A DNA stretch of 5,511 nt from Sulfuricurvum sp. GTDB lineage: Bacteria; Campylobacterota; Campylobacteria; Campylobacterales; Sulfurimonadaceae. The DNA lies in NCBI GenBank assembly GCA_024635855.1, contig JAGXHZ010000136.1, positions 1 to 5,511 on the forward strand, in the 5' to 3' direction. Position numbers and translations under genes: made by a program. Shown piece by piece: positions 1-5,511 of the stretch; the first letter of the stretch is position 1; every line of letters starts with the position of its first letter. The notes under the pieces were generated by a model. It was not told where the DNA came from. It was given only the letters and a program-made list of their open reading frames with translations, and did no database searches.

Positions 1-1134
1 AGTCATAGGGATATACCGCTGATAAAAGCTTCTCAAGAGTTAGGGTATTTTGTTATAACTTTGGGGGATAGAGACTATTACCTAGGACATCAATACTCGG
101 ACAAATCGTATAAAATAAACTTTAATGATTTAGAAAAAGTCAAAAAGATAGCCCTCGATGAACAAATAGATTATCTATTGCCTGGTTGCGGCGAAGAATC
201 GTATCTTAAGACGGTTCAACTCTCGCATGAGTTAAATATAGGGAACTTTGACACGCTTGAAACGGCAAAACTGATTCATAACAAATGGAAGTTTAAAGAT
301 TTTTGCCTAAAAAATGGTATTTCTACCCCCAACGGTATTTTTTACAAAGATCAAAACGACTTAAAGAATTTACAATTCCCCATCGTTGTTAAACCAACCA
401 ATCTCTCAGGCGGAAGAGGGGTTGAGATCGTCCATGATACCAATGAACTGCAAAAATCTCTCGCCAACGGACAAAAATGTAGCGATGAGATTTTTCTTGA
501 AGAATTTATCGACGGAAAACTGATTGCCTATTCTATTTTTATAAAAAATCAAAAAATCATTTATGGATTTGTCGGTGAAGATAAAACCTATCTCAATCCA
601 TATCTTATAGCATCAGCATATCCGACCGATATAGAGGATGTTGTTCTAACTAAACTCAAAAAAGATATAGAAAAGTTAGCTCAGCTGCTGCATCTCGTCG
701 ATGGTATGTTTCATTTGCAAGTTTTAATCAAAGATCAAAAACCCTATATTATCGATGTTACACGAAGAATTCCGGGAGATTTATATCCTTATCTGATAGA
801 GTATTGCGATGACGTTGAGTATTCAAAAGCAGTTGTAAAAGCCTATACAACCGGAATAATCACAGATGAATTCGATCCTAAATCTCAAAAACAATCGTTT
901 GTCATACGCCACTGCGTAATGCCTTCAACCAATGGAATTTACAAAGAGATACTCGTAGATGAGAGCTTACGAAATAGCATAATCTATACCTTTGATTTGA
1001 TGGAAAAAGGGTCTATTGTAACCGATTTTTTGCATACGCAACTGGCAATCATTTTTATAAAATTAGATTATGCCGATACTAGTGTTTTAGAAAATATTAA
1101 TAGTATCATCAGACCTGTTATAGATGAATTATGA
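1..1134 (+). CDS. ATP-grasp domain ligase, 5' partial (sugar/flagellin-glycan modification)
   Basis: The frame is open from base 1 and reads SHRDIPLIKASQELGYFVIT before the TTG at 61. This is the usual pre-ATP-grasp start just after a short G-rich beta strand, so the true start lies left of the window, probably only some 10 residues away, and TTG-61 is internal. There are 377 visible residues. Numbered from base 1, they show: the pre-ATP-grasp domain (about 1-95), an ATP-binding Lys region NKWKFKDF (94-101), the FPIVVKP strand with glycine-rich loop SGGRGV (126-141), the EEFI adenine-binding region (167-170), and a metal-binding segment IDVTRRIPGD (251-260) before a C-terminal domain. ATP-grasp enzymes join a carboxylate to an amine or thiol through an acylphosphate. 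Here the context suggests acylation of an amino sugar or glycan precursor, which is inference. The next gene starts 19 bases downstream, so they are probably co-transcribed. The family call is firm; the substrate is unknown. Confidence 0.9.
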   Translation, partial: SHRDIPLIKASQELGYFVITLGDRDYYLGHQYSDKSYKINFNDLEKVKKIALDEQIDYLLPGCGEESYLKTVQLSHELNIGNFDTLETAKLIHNKWKFKDFCLKNGISTPNGIFYKDQNDLKNLQFPIVVKPTNLSGGRGVEIVHDTNELQKSLANGQKCSDEIFLEEFIDGKLIAYSIFIKNQKIIYGFVGEDKTYLNPYLIASAYPTDIEDVVLTKLKKDIEKLAQLLHLVDGMFHLQVLIKDQKPYIIDVTRRIPGDLYPYLIEYCDDVEYSKAVVKAYTTGIITDEFDPKSQKQSFVIRHCVMPSTNGIYKEILVDESLRNSIIYTFDLMEKGSIVTDFLHTQLAIIFIKLDYADTSVLENINSIIRPVIDEL

Positions 1135-1141
1135 AAAAAAT

Positions 1142-1146
1142 AGGAG
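1142..1146 (+). promoter_or_regulatory. Ribosome binding site for the TTG-started methyltransferase gene
   Basis: AGGAG lies 7 bases before the TTG at 1154, in the 19-base gap after the ATP-grasp stop codon. This well-placed Shine-Dalgarno sequence is the main reason to accept the TTG start. No ATG in the same frame lies close by, and the IAIYGAG Rossmann strand begins only three residues after the TTG. Confidence 0.75.
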
Positions 1147-1153
1147 ATAAACT

Positions 1154-2206
1154 TTGGAAAAAATAGCCATTTACGGTGCGGGGCAATATGGACAAATTTT
1201 TTATGCCGCATTAAGTAATACAGGAGTTGAAATTGACTTTTTTATCGATACTGACCCCTCTAAAACTGAACTTTATTCAAAACCAATCTACCGTATTGAA
1301 AAAATTCCTCTTGAAACGACCATCTATATCTCTGTTTTAAGTGTTTCGGATCGAATCAAAGAAGAACTCACCTTACTTGGCTATCAAAACGTTTGCACAT
1401 TTATCGACACACTCAAGCAGTTTCCAACCATCATGAATGAAGTATCAAAACGTAATTTTCTGTGGATGCGCTCCAATCCCCTCGATATGATTGATACCGA
1501 TAAAATCGATCAATTTCGCACCTTACTCTCTGATAACAAAAGCCTCCACGTCCTCGATCAAATCACGGCTTTTCGAAACACCTATGATATGAACTACTAT
1601 CCCTATCCTGATGGCGAGAAAGAATATTTTCCTTCCGATGTTCCCATATTGGACAATCTTGCCACGGTACGGTTTATCGACTGCGGTGCTTATATCGGTG
1701 ATACAGTTGCCGATCTTATGAAGACCAACAAATCCATCGAGTCTGTTGTCTCTTTTGAACCTGACAAACAAAACTTTCAAAAACTTCTCTCTGAAACGAA
1801 AAAATATCAAGGGCAATTTATTACCCTAAATGCAGGAGTATGGTCAATAAACACTCTTGTAAATTTTAGTAATGACAACTCAAGTTTCAGTAAAATTGGA
1901 GAAGATGGAAGTTTTATTCCTGTGATGGCGTTGGATCAAACCGTTTTTTCTGCTCGACCAAACTACATCAAAATGGATATAGAAGGGGCTGAACAAGAAG
2001 CATTAAAAGGATCTCGTGAAATCATACAAACGTATTCACCTCATTTGGCTATTTGCCTTTATCATCGCCCCCAAGATTTTTGGGAAATACCCTTAATGAT
2101 TCACGAAATGAATCCCCATTATTCTATGTATCTGCGAGTACATGAACACATGGGACTAAGCACTGTCTTGTACTGTATTCCAAAATCAGGAGCCTTGAAT
2201 GACTAA
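1154..2206 (+). CDS. FkbM family SAM-dependent methyltransferase with N-terminal Rossmann-like domain
   Basis: This 350-residue protein has two parts. The N-terminus (about 1-90) is a Rossmann-like fold with the dinucleotide-type loop IYGAGQYG (6-13) and an acidic strand end FFIDTDPSK (29-37). This arrangement is often seen fused to or beside glycan-modifying enzymes; its ligand here is unknown. After a linker (about 90-165) comes an FkbM-type methyltransferase: motif I FIDCGAYIGD (174-183) binds SAM, FEPD (201-204) supplies the acidic ribose contact, and IKMDIEGAE (272-280) followed by LKGS is the hallmark FkbM segment, with LAICLYHRPQDFW (298-310) closing the core. FkbM enzymes typically O-methylate hydroxyls, often on sugars. 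The start is TTG with a good Shine-Dalgarno sequence 7 bases upstream. The 3' end overlaps the oxidoreductase gene by 8 bases, indicating an operon and probable translational coupling. O-methylation of a flagellar or surface glycan is inferred from context. It should be cytoplasmic; I see no signal peptide or membrane segment. Confidence 0.92.
   Translation: MEKIAIYGAGQYGQIFYAALSNTGVEIDFFIDTDPSKTELYSKPIYRIEKIPLETTIYISVLSVSDRIKEELTLLGYQNVCTFIDTLKQFPTIMNEVSKRNFLWMRSNPLDMIDTDKIDQFRTLLSDNKSLHVLDQITAFRNTYDMNYYPYPDGEKEYFPSDVPILDNLATVRFIDCGAYIGDTVADLMKTNKSIESVVSFEPDKQNFQKLLSETKKYQGQFITLNAGVWSINTLVNFSNDNSSFSKIGEDGSFIPVMALDQTVFSARPNYIKMDIEGAEQEALKGSREIIQTYSPHLAICLYHRPQDFWEIPLMIHEMNPHYSMYLRVHEHMGLSTVLYCIPKSGALND
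2188..2192 (+). promoter_or_regulatory. Ribosome binding site for the Gfo/Idh/MocA gene, inside the upstream gene
   Basis: AGGAG lies 6 bases before the ATG at 2199 and within the last codons of the methyltransferase gene. It fixes the oxidoreductase start, which overlaps the upstream stop codon (2204-2206), and is consistent with translational coupling. Confidence 0.75.
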
Positions 2207-3311
2207 ACGCCCGCTAAGACTCGGATTCATCGGTGGCGGATTAGGTTCGATTGCAGGAAATACTCACTATGCCGCAGCAACAATGGATGGACTCTATAAA
2301 TTGCACACCGGTGCATTTAGCACACATCCCGTAACCAACCAAGAGACCGCTGACCTATGGCATATCAATCCTTCCTACGACTCATGGATGACCATGATCG
2401 ATAAAGAGACTCAAAATATTGATGCGTGTGTTATCCTGACACCGACACCTACTCATGCTCCCATAGTAAAAGAACTTCTAACACGAAAAATTCCTATTAT
2501 CTGTGAAAAAGCTTTTGTTGCTTCGCTCGCAGAAGCCAATGAGCTTAAAGCGCTCTATAACCCCTCTGAGCATTTTATGTCGGTTACCTATAACTATACC
2601 GGCTATCCTCTTATTCGAGAGCTGAGAGAGCGTATATTGAACGATGAACTAGGGGAAATCATCAACATTCGCCTCGAAATGCCCCAAGAGAGCTTTTTAC
2701 GTCCGCCGGTGAGTCAAAAATACCCTCAAGCTTGGCGGCTAAAAGATGATTACATCCCCACAATTTGTCTGGACTTAGGGGTTCATATCCAACACATGGC
2801 ATCGTTTTTAACGGGTATGGATCCCAACAGGGTGATGGGGAAAATGGATACCTTCTCTCATTATGGTGTTGTCGATAATGTCGATGTATTTATGGGATAC
2901 CCATCGGGAGCAACGGGGCATCTATGGATGAGCAAGACCGCTCTTGGGCATCGAAACGGACTTGCAGTTCATATCTACGGAACAAAAGCCTCCGCACATT
3001 GGATACAAACGCAACCTGAACAACTCCAGCTTCATTACTCCAATGGTGAAAAAAAGATCGTCGAGCGGGGAGGAGATACATTGCTGTGCGGGCAAAAAAG
3101 ATACAATCGGATGACACCAGGACATCCTGCCGGCTTCATTGAGGCATTTGCAAATCTCTATGTGGATATTGCTGAAGATTTCCAAAATTTTCAAAACAAT
3201 ACCAAAACAAAAAATCCTTATACCTTCGGTATAGAAGAGGCGCATAAAGGGCTGCATCTCTTTCATAAAGTAAAAGAATCTCACGAGACAAGACAATGGG
3301 TAGACCTCTAA
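2199..3311 (+). CDS. Gfo/Idh/MocA family NAD(P)-dependent oxidoreductase
   Basis: This 370-residue protein has the usual length of the family. Its N-terminal Rossmann domain opens with LGFIGGGLGSIAG (8-20), the dinucleotide-binding glycine loop. DACVILTPTPTHAP (75-88) is the typical strand-loop after which the pyridine nucleotide lies, and ICEKAF (101-106) carries the conserved Glu-Lys pair, though the usual EKP is EKA here. The C-terminal substrate domain includes LGEIINIRLE (151-160) and CLDLGVHIQHM (190-200), the family D-x-G-x-H segment with the likely catalytic His196. Such enzymes oxidise or reduce sugar or inositol hydroxyls, or UDP-sugar C3 in amino-sugar pathways. Overlap with the methyltransferase gene and its own Shine-Dalgarno sequence place it last in the operon. 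A role in making a flagellin-glycan sugar is inference. Two 60-base samples of this gene (2701-2760 and 3061-3120) are about 50% G+C, higher than its neighbours. It ends 3 bases before the convergent Maf gene. Confidence 0.93.
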   Translation: MTKRPLRLGFIGGGLGSIAGNTHYAAATMDGLYKLHTGAFSTHPVTNQETADLWHINPSYDSWMTMIDKETQNIDACVILTPTPTHAPIVKELLTRKIPIICEKAFVASLAEANELKALYNPSEHFMSVTYNYTGYPLIRELRERILNDELGEIINIRLEMPQESFLRPPVSQKYPQAWRLKDDYIPTICLDLGVHIQHMASFLTGMDPNRVMGKMDTFSHYGVVDNVDVFMGYPSGATGHLWMSKTALGHRNGLAVHIYGTKASAHWIQTQPEQLQLHYSNGEKKIVERGGDTLLCGQKRYNRMTPGHPAGFIEAFANLYVDIAEDFQNFQNNTKTKNPYTFGIEEAHKGLHLFHKVKESHETRQWVDL

Positions 3312-3314
3312 AGT

Positions 3315-5201
3315 TTACTCGTAGCTAATTTCTTCTGTAACTTTGAGAATGGCTTCCATCCCTCCTGCAAGAGAAAAAAGCCAGTATCGGTGGGCATAAA
3401 GCCACTCAATTTTTTTAGCGTTTTTTTCTTCGTCATTATGCGTTTTTCGAACTTGTATTTTTGCGATTTCAAATTCTTGGAACATAATATACGATTTTAA
3501 AAAATCATATATCGTGGCTCTAAAAATACCTTCTGAATACAGTTTTTTTACCTCTTCCAGCTCAACTATTAATTGATCCGCTGTTGAAAAATCAATCTTT
3601 TCCAGTCTCGTTTCTTTATTTAATGCTTCGACTTCTTCCAAATACTTAACAATCTTTAAAAACAATTCTTTGATAATTTCATTTTTTTCTTCGATATAGT
3701 GTTTCATCTCATCAAATTTATCGCGATAATTTTTTTCTCCCAGCTTGCTCTCTTTGGCGGTAGGTTTTTTCAAAAGAATACGCTTCTTTTTTTTCTTATT
3801 TGGCAAGACATGCTCATCTGCAAAATCAGCAAATGAAATCTCTTTTGTCCCCTTGATACGAGCACCGCCTTCAGTACAGTTAAAGGTTTCCAAAAAGGAG
3901 CCGACTCGACCAAGATCTTGTTCAAAATAGGTTAAGAATGCCTCCCAAATAGGTGTACTTTTTACCTTCCCCTCACCGCCGTATCCGTCCAGCCATACCG
4001 TATCAATATCAGCAGGAACGTTTTCAAGTCCAAAAACGTGATCCGAAGCGTGTGTCGCTCCATCATTTCCATACGCTAAATCTTGTCCAATAAAAGCACA
4101 TTGTTTGAAATGAGCCAATAAAACAAATTCAAATGCCATGTTCGCAGCACTCATTCCAAATCCCATATAGCCCCATGATGGAGTATTAAAATAGGCTAAA
4201 AAGCTAAATGGACGAATATTTATCTGGATGTTTTGACTCTGGATTGAATCAATTAACTCCTGATGAACGATTGAAGTAAAACAAAAAACAGGCTTTTCGT
4301 GATATTCAACCGGCGTATCTTTATAAAACTGTGAAGTTGCCTCAACCCGTTCAAGTGAAAAAACAATATCAGGGATAATATTGTGGCGTGATAAGATCGG
4401 GAAACTTGCATCAGGGCATAATATCGTTACATAATCTTGTATCTCATACAACAAGGCAAGCTGTTTGGTCAAAGAAGGACCCGTTGAAACAATTACCGCA
4501 ATATCGGTATTCTTACCCTTGGCTACCAGCTCATCCAAGGTAGGTGTTTTTACTACCAATGGAAGATTCAGTAAATGGTGCCTTAACCCTACCAGTGAAT
4601 CCTCTGCACTGTTTCCCATTGTAAAAACTGAATGTTCAAACGCTCGAGTCAACATTGCATTTATCTCTTGTGCCAAAGTGGAATAATGCTCATAATAGTC
4701 GCAGTGGAGAATCAATTCATACAATCTAACGTAGATTAAAATATGAATATCTTGTAAAAACATATTGGCATTATCAAAAGTAAAAGTATTAGCATTTAAA
4801 AAAACAATTTTTTCATTTTTGATTTCTTCGCTGAAGTCAATTAGGCTTAATACGATATTTAACAGTTCCAATTCCGGCTCGAAAACAAATATCTTTTTAA
4901 GATTAATAAATTCAGAAAGGATGATTTTATAGATTAATCCATTGCCAACCCCAAAAAAATAAAAATAGGGATATTCACTTTTTTCTTCAATACTCTGAAG
5001 TTTTTCAAAAAGTTCCTGCGTTACTTTCGAGGGATACAGAGGCTCAAAGTCTCTTTCTTTGTCAAAAATATTAATCTCTTCATGGCTTTTTCCGATCACA
5101 ACTTCATATTTATGGTTGCTTTTCATTCCAACAAGATCGTTTGCTAATTTTAAATTAACCATTGCCAAAGCAACTAAGTTATTTTCATATATATTATCCA
5201 T
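3315..5201 (-). CDS. maf: Maf (motility accessory factor) family flagellin glycosyltransferase, DUF115/MptE-like domain
   Basis: This 628-residue protein has the full length of Maf proteins from flagellated Campylobacterota. Maf proteins are thought to transfer pseudaminic, legionaminic or related nonulosonic acids to flagellin Ser/Thr in the cytoplasm. The N-terminal domain carries FFGVGNGLIYK (82-92) and FVFEPE (105-110). The central DUF115 (GT-A/sialyltransferase-like) domain starts near 222 and includes VIVSTGPSL (236-244), LCPDASFPIL (261-270), IPDIVFSLER (276-285), SWGYMGFGMSAANMA (342-356) and FIGQDLAYGNDGATHA (370-385). After a lysine-rich linker (469-479) comes a mainly helical C-terminus (about 485-628). 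The ATG at 5199-5201 has AAGGAT 4 bases upstream. The flagellin gene ends 135 bases upstream on the same strand, so flagellin is the likely acceptor (inference). The linker contains an A8 run and nearby A7 runs on the coding strand that could be slippage-prone. Convergent with the sugar-modification operon. Not related to the septum protein also called Maf. Confidence 0.93.
   Translation of the reverse strand: MDNIYENNLVALAMVNLKLANDLVGMKSNHKYEVVIGKSHEEINIFDKERDFEPLYPSKVTQELFEKLQSIEEKSEYPYFYFFGVGNGLIYKIILSEFINLKKIFVFEPELELLNIVLSLIDFSEEIKNEKIVFLNANTFTFDNANMFLQDIHILIYVRLYELILHCDYYEHYSTLAQEINAMLTRAFEHSVFTMGNSAEDSLVGLRHHLLNLPLVVKTPTLDELVAKGKNTDIAVIVSTGPSLTKQLALLYEIQDYVTILCPDASFPILSRHNIIPDIVFSLERVEATSQFYKDTPVEYHEKPVFCFTSIVHQELIDSIQSQNIQINIRPFSFLAYFNTPSWGYMGFGMSAANMAFEFVLLAHFKQCAFIGQDLAYGNDGATHASDHVFGLENVPADIDTVWLDGYGGEGKVKSTPIWEAFLTYFEQDLGRVGSFLETFNCTEGGARIKGTKEISFADFADEHVLPNKKKKKRILLKKPTAKESKLGEKNYRDKFDEMKHYIEEKNEIIKELFLKIVKYLEEVEALNKETRLEKIDFSTADQLIVELEEVKKLYSEGIFRATIYDFLKSYIMFQEFEIAKIQVRKTHNDEEKNAKKIEWLYAHRYWLFSLAGGMEAILKVTEEISYE
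3389..3416 (+). terminator. Possible Rho-independent terminator for the + strand operon, inside the convergent gene
   Basis: No space exists between the convergent stop codons, so any terminator must lie within coding DNA. About 80 bases past the oxidoreductase stop, GTGG-(G)-C and GCCAC can pair around an ATAAA loop (3390-3405, one bulged G). After a 4-base gap this is followed by seven T residues (3410-3416). The stem is short and bulged and the T run is offset, so this is a weak candidate. The same bases also encode the C-terminal part of the Maf protein on the other strand. Confidence 0.25.
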
Positions 5202-5205
5202 TTTT

Positions 5206-5211
5206 ATCCTT
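5206..5211 (-). promoter_or_regulatory. Ribosome binding site of the Maf gene
   Basis: Read on the minus strand, AAGGAT lies 4 bases before the ATG at 5201. It supports that ATG as the start; the upstream in-frame region is AT-rich intergenic DNA without protein-like sequence. Confidence 0.7.
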
Positions 5212-5214
5212 GTT

Positions 5215-5227
5215 AATATATTTTATA
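5215..5227 (-). promoter_or_regulatory. AT-rich segment, possible -10 region for the Maf gene
   Basis: On the minus strand this reads TATAAAATATATT, with two overlapping TATA-like hexamers just upstream of the Maf ribosome binding site. In Campylobacterota the housekeeping promoter relies chiefly on the -10 box, so an independent promoter here is possible. I see no convincing -35, no sigma-54 (GG-N10-GC) and no sigma-28 box. Transcription from it would give a very short leader. Read-through from the flagellin gene is the alternative. Confidence 0.2.
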
Positions 5228-5237
5228 TTGGAACAAT

Positions 5238-5302
5238 TTAAGGACGTTTTTGTGGAAACACCTTAGTTACTGCAGTAACTTAAGGACATTTTCTAAAGAA
5301 AC
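5238..5302. repeat. Pair of imperfect direct repeats between maf and flagellin
   Basis: TTAAGGAC(G/A)TTTT occurs at 5238-5250 and again at 5280-5292, 42 bases apart; both copies end in a GAAAC (5255-5259 and 5298-5302). The second copy overlaps the right arm of the palindrome at 5261-5285. The role is unknown; it could be an operator pair or the remains of a small duplication. Confidence 0.55.
5261..5285. repeat. Near-perfect palindrome in the flagellin-maf intergenic region
   Basis: The core AGTTACTGCAGTAACT (5265-5280) is a perfect 16-base palindrome. It extends outward as CCTTA on the left and TAAGG on the right, with one extra base in the right arm. As RNA it would form a stem of about 12 pairs less the turn bases. 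No U run directly follows it on the minus strand, so it is not a textbook terminator for flagellin. It could be an operator for a dimeric regulator, an RNA-stabilising or processing hairpin, or part of a compound terminator. Confidence 0.6.
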
Positions 5303-5308
5303 TTGCTC

Positions 5309-5322
5309 GTAGCTTATGCTAC
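5309..5322. repeat. Small inverted repeat downstream of flagellin
   Basis: GTAGC and GCTAC flank a TTAT loop (+ strand), a perfect 5-pair stem-loop 14 bases past the flagellin stop. On the minus strand it is followed within about 10 bases by the T-containing stretch GTTTCTTT, making it the best, though weak, candidate for the flagellin transcription terminator. Confidence 0.4.
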
Positions 5323-5328
5323 TTTCTC

Positions 5329-5350
5329 AGTTGTTACTATTGTAACAACT
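5329..5350. repeat. Perfect 9-base inverted repeat spanning the flagellin stop codon
   Basis: AGTTGTTAC (5329-5337) and GTAACAACT (5342-5350) pair perfectly around a TATT loop. The stem includes the last codons of flagellin (Leu-Leu-Gln), and the TAG stop lies at the loop. A second in-frame stop, TAA at 5334-5336, follows directly. No T run follows on the minus strand, so this may protect the 3' end of the flagellin mRNA or help termination together with the next stem-loops. Confidence 0.6.
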
Positions 5351-5511
5351 TCAACACGTTTTGCTGAACTGCATTCGCTTGGCTCATTGCGTATGAACCA
5401 GATTGTGCAAGAATATTGAATTTAGAGAAATTCGCTGATTCTTGTGCGAAATCAACATCACGGATATTTGATTCTGCCGCTTTAACGTTTACTTGCGTTA
5501 CTGAAATATTA
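5337..5511 (-). CDS. Flagellin, C-terminal fragment (5' part beyond window edge)
   Basis: The minus-strand frame enters from the right edge and gives 57 residues before tandem stops TAG-TAA. It contains [16 protein letters not shown] and then [20 protein letters not shown], ending LKLLQ. This is the conserved D0/D1 C-terminal helix of flagellin, which packs in the filament core and carries the export and assembly information, and the wording is typical of Campylobacterota FlaA/FlaB. Only the last fifth or less of the protein is visible, so the glycosylated central region cannot be inspected and the paralogue (FlaA or FlaB) cannot be told. It lies on the same strand as, and 135 bases upstream of, the Maf gene, which probably glycosylates it (inference). 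The gene is cut by the window, not truncated biologically as far as can be seen. Confidence 0.96.
   Translation of the reverse strand, partial: NISVTQVNVKAAESNIRDVDFAQESANFSKFNILAQSGSYAMSQANAVQQNVLKLLQ

Noticed and set aside
61..63. TTG at 61 as the start of the ATP-grasp gene
   Set aside because: The same frame continues to base 1 with residues (HRDIPLIKAS...LGY) that match the usual beginning of this protein type, so the gene is cut by the window edge.
1131..1166. Tiny frame ATG at 1131 (MKKIGDKLWKK) overlapping the ATP-grasp stop
   Set aside because: It has only 11 codons, no ribosome binding site of its own, and covers the Shine-Dalgarno sequence and start of the methyltransferase gene; likely chance.
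1523..1816. Minus-strand frame of 97 codons inside the methyltransferase gene
   Set aside because: It is opposite a well-supported gene with clear motifs, and its translation shows no recognisable domain.
3271..3290. TCTC-AC-GAGA stem near the end of the oxidoreductase gene as a minus-strand terminator for maf
   Set aside because: It has four pairs with a two-base loop and only a broken T stretch after it; too weak to call.
2890..3296. Two minus-strand frames inside the oxidoreductase gene
   Set aside because: They overlap each other and a confidently assigned gene, and their Cys- and Phe-rich translations look like antisense shadows.
3318..3326. CTCGTAGCT shared by the maf 3' end and the region after flagellin (5306-5314)
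   Set aside because: A nine-base match in a window this size is near chance, and at the maf end it is ordinary coding sequence (Ser-Tyr-Glu).
3745..5241. Short plus-strand frames opposite the Maf gene (3745-3930, 4465-4686, 5059-5241)
   Set aside because: All lie antisense to the full-length Maf gene and show no family motif; hydrophobic stretches come from A-rich codons read in reverse.
5202..5336. Small RNA, riboswitch, or sigma-54/sigma-28 promoter in the flagellin-maf gap
   Set aside because: The region has inverted repeats but I recognise no riboswitch core, no GG-N10-GC spacing and no sigma-28 consensus.

Overview
The window looks like part of a flagellin-glycosylation locus from a free-living member of the Campylobacterota (Epsilonproteobacteria, Sulfurimonas/Sulfuricurvum-like). 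Three things point there: the flagellin C-terminus at the right edge has the typical epsilonproteobacterial ending ([20 protein letters not shown]...LLQ), the DNA is mostly AT-rich with dense gene packing, and a Maf (motility accessory factor, DUF115) gene lies directly downstream of the flagellin gene. The genus assignment is inference.

Layout. Positions 1-3311 (+ strand) hold three tightly packed genes, probably one operon that begins to the left of the window: an ATP-grasp ligase (5' end cut off), a two-domain protein with an N-terminal Rossmann-like module and a C-terminal FkbM-type SAM-dependent methyltransferase (TTG start), and a Gfo/Idh/MocA-family NAD(P)-dependent sugar oxidoreductase that overlaps the methyltransferase gene by 8 bases. 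Positions 3315-5201 (- strand) hold a full-length Maf flagellin glycosyltransferase-like protein, convergent with the oxidoreductase and separated from it by only 3 bases. Positions 5202-5336 form the only real intergenic region, which carries several inverted repeats and a pair of imperfect direct repeats. Positions 5337-5511 (- strand) encode the last 57 residues of a flagellin.

How the genes may work together. Maf proteins transfer nonulosonic or related sugars onto flagellin Ser/Thr in the cytoplasm before export. The three + strand genes are of the kinds that make or decorate such sugars: oxidation of a sugar, O-methylation, and ATP-dependent ligation of a carboxylate to an amine. The simplest reading is that they build or diversify the glycan that this Maf, or a neighbouring one, puts on the adjacent flagellin. 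The exact sugar and the order of steps cannot be read from the sequence. No RNA genes, mobile elements, CRISPR arrays or pseudogenes were found.
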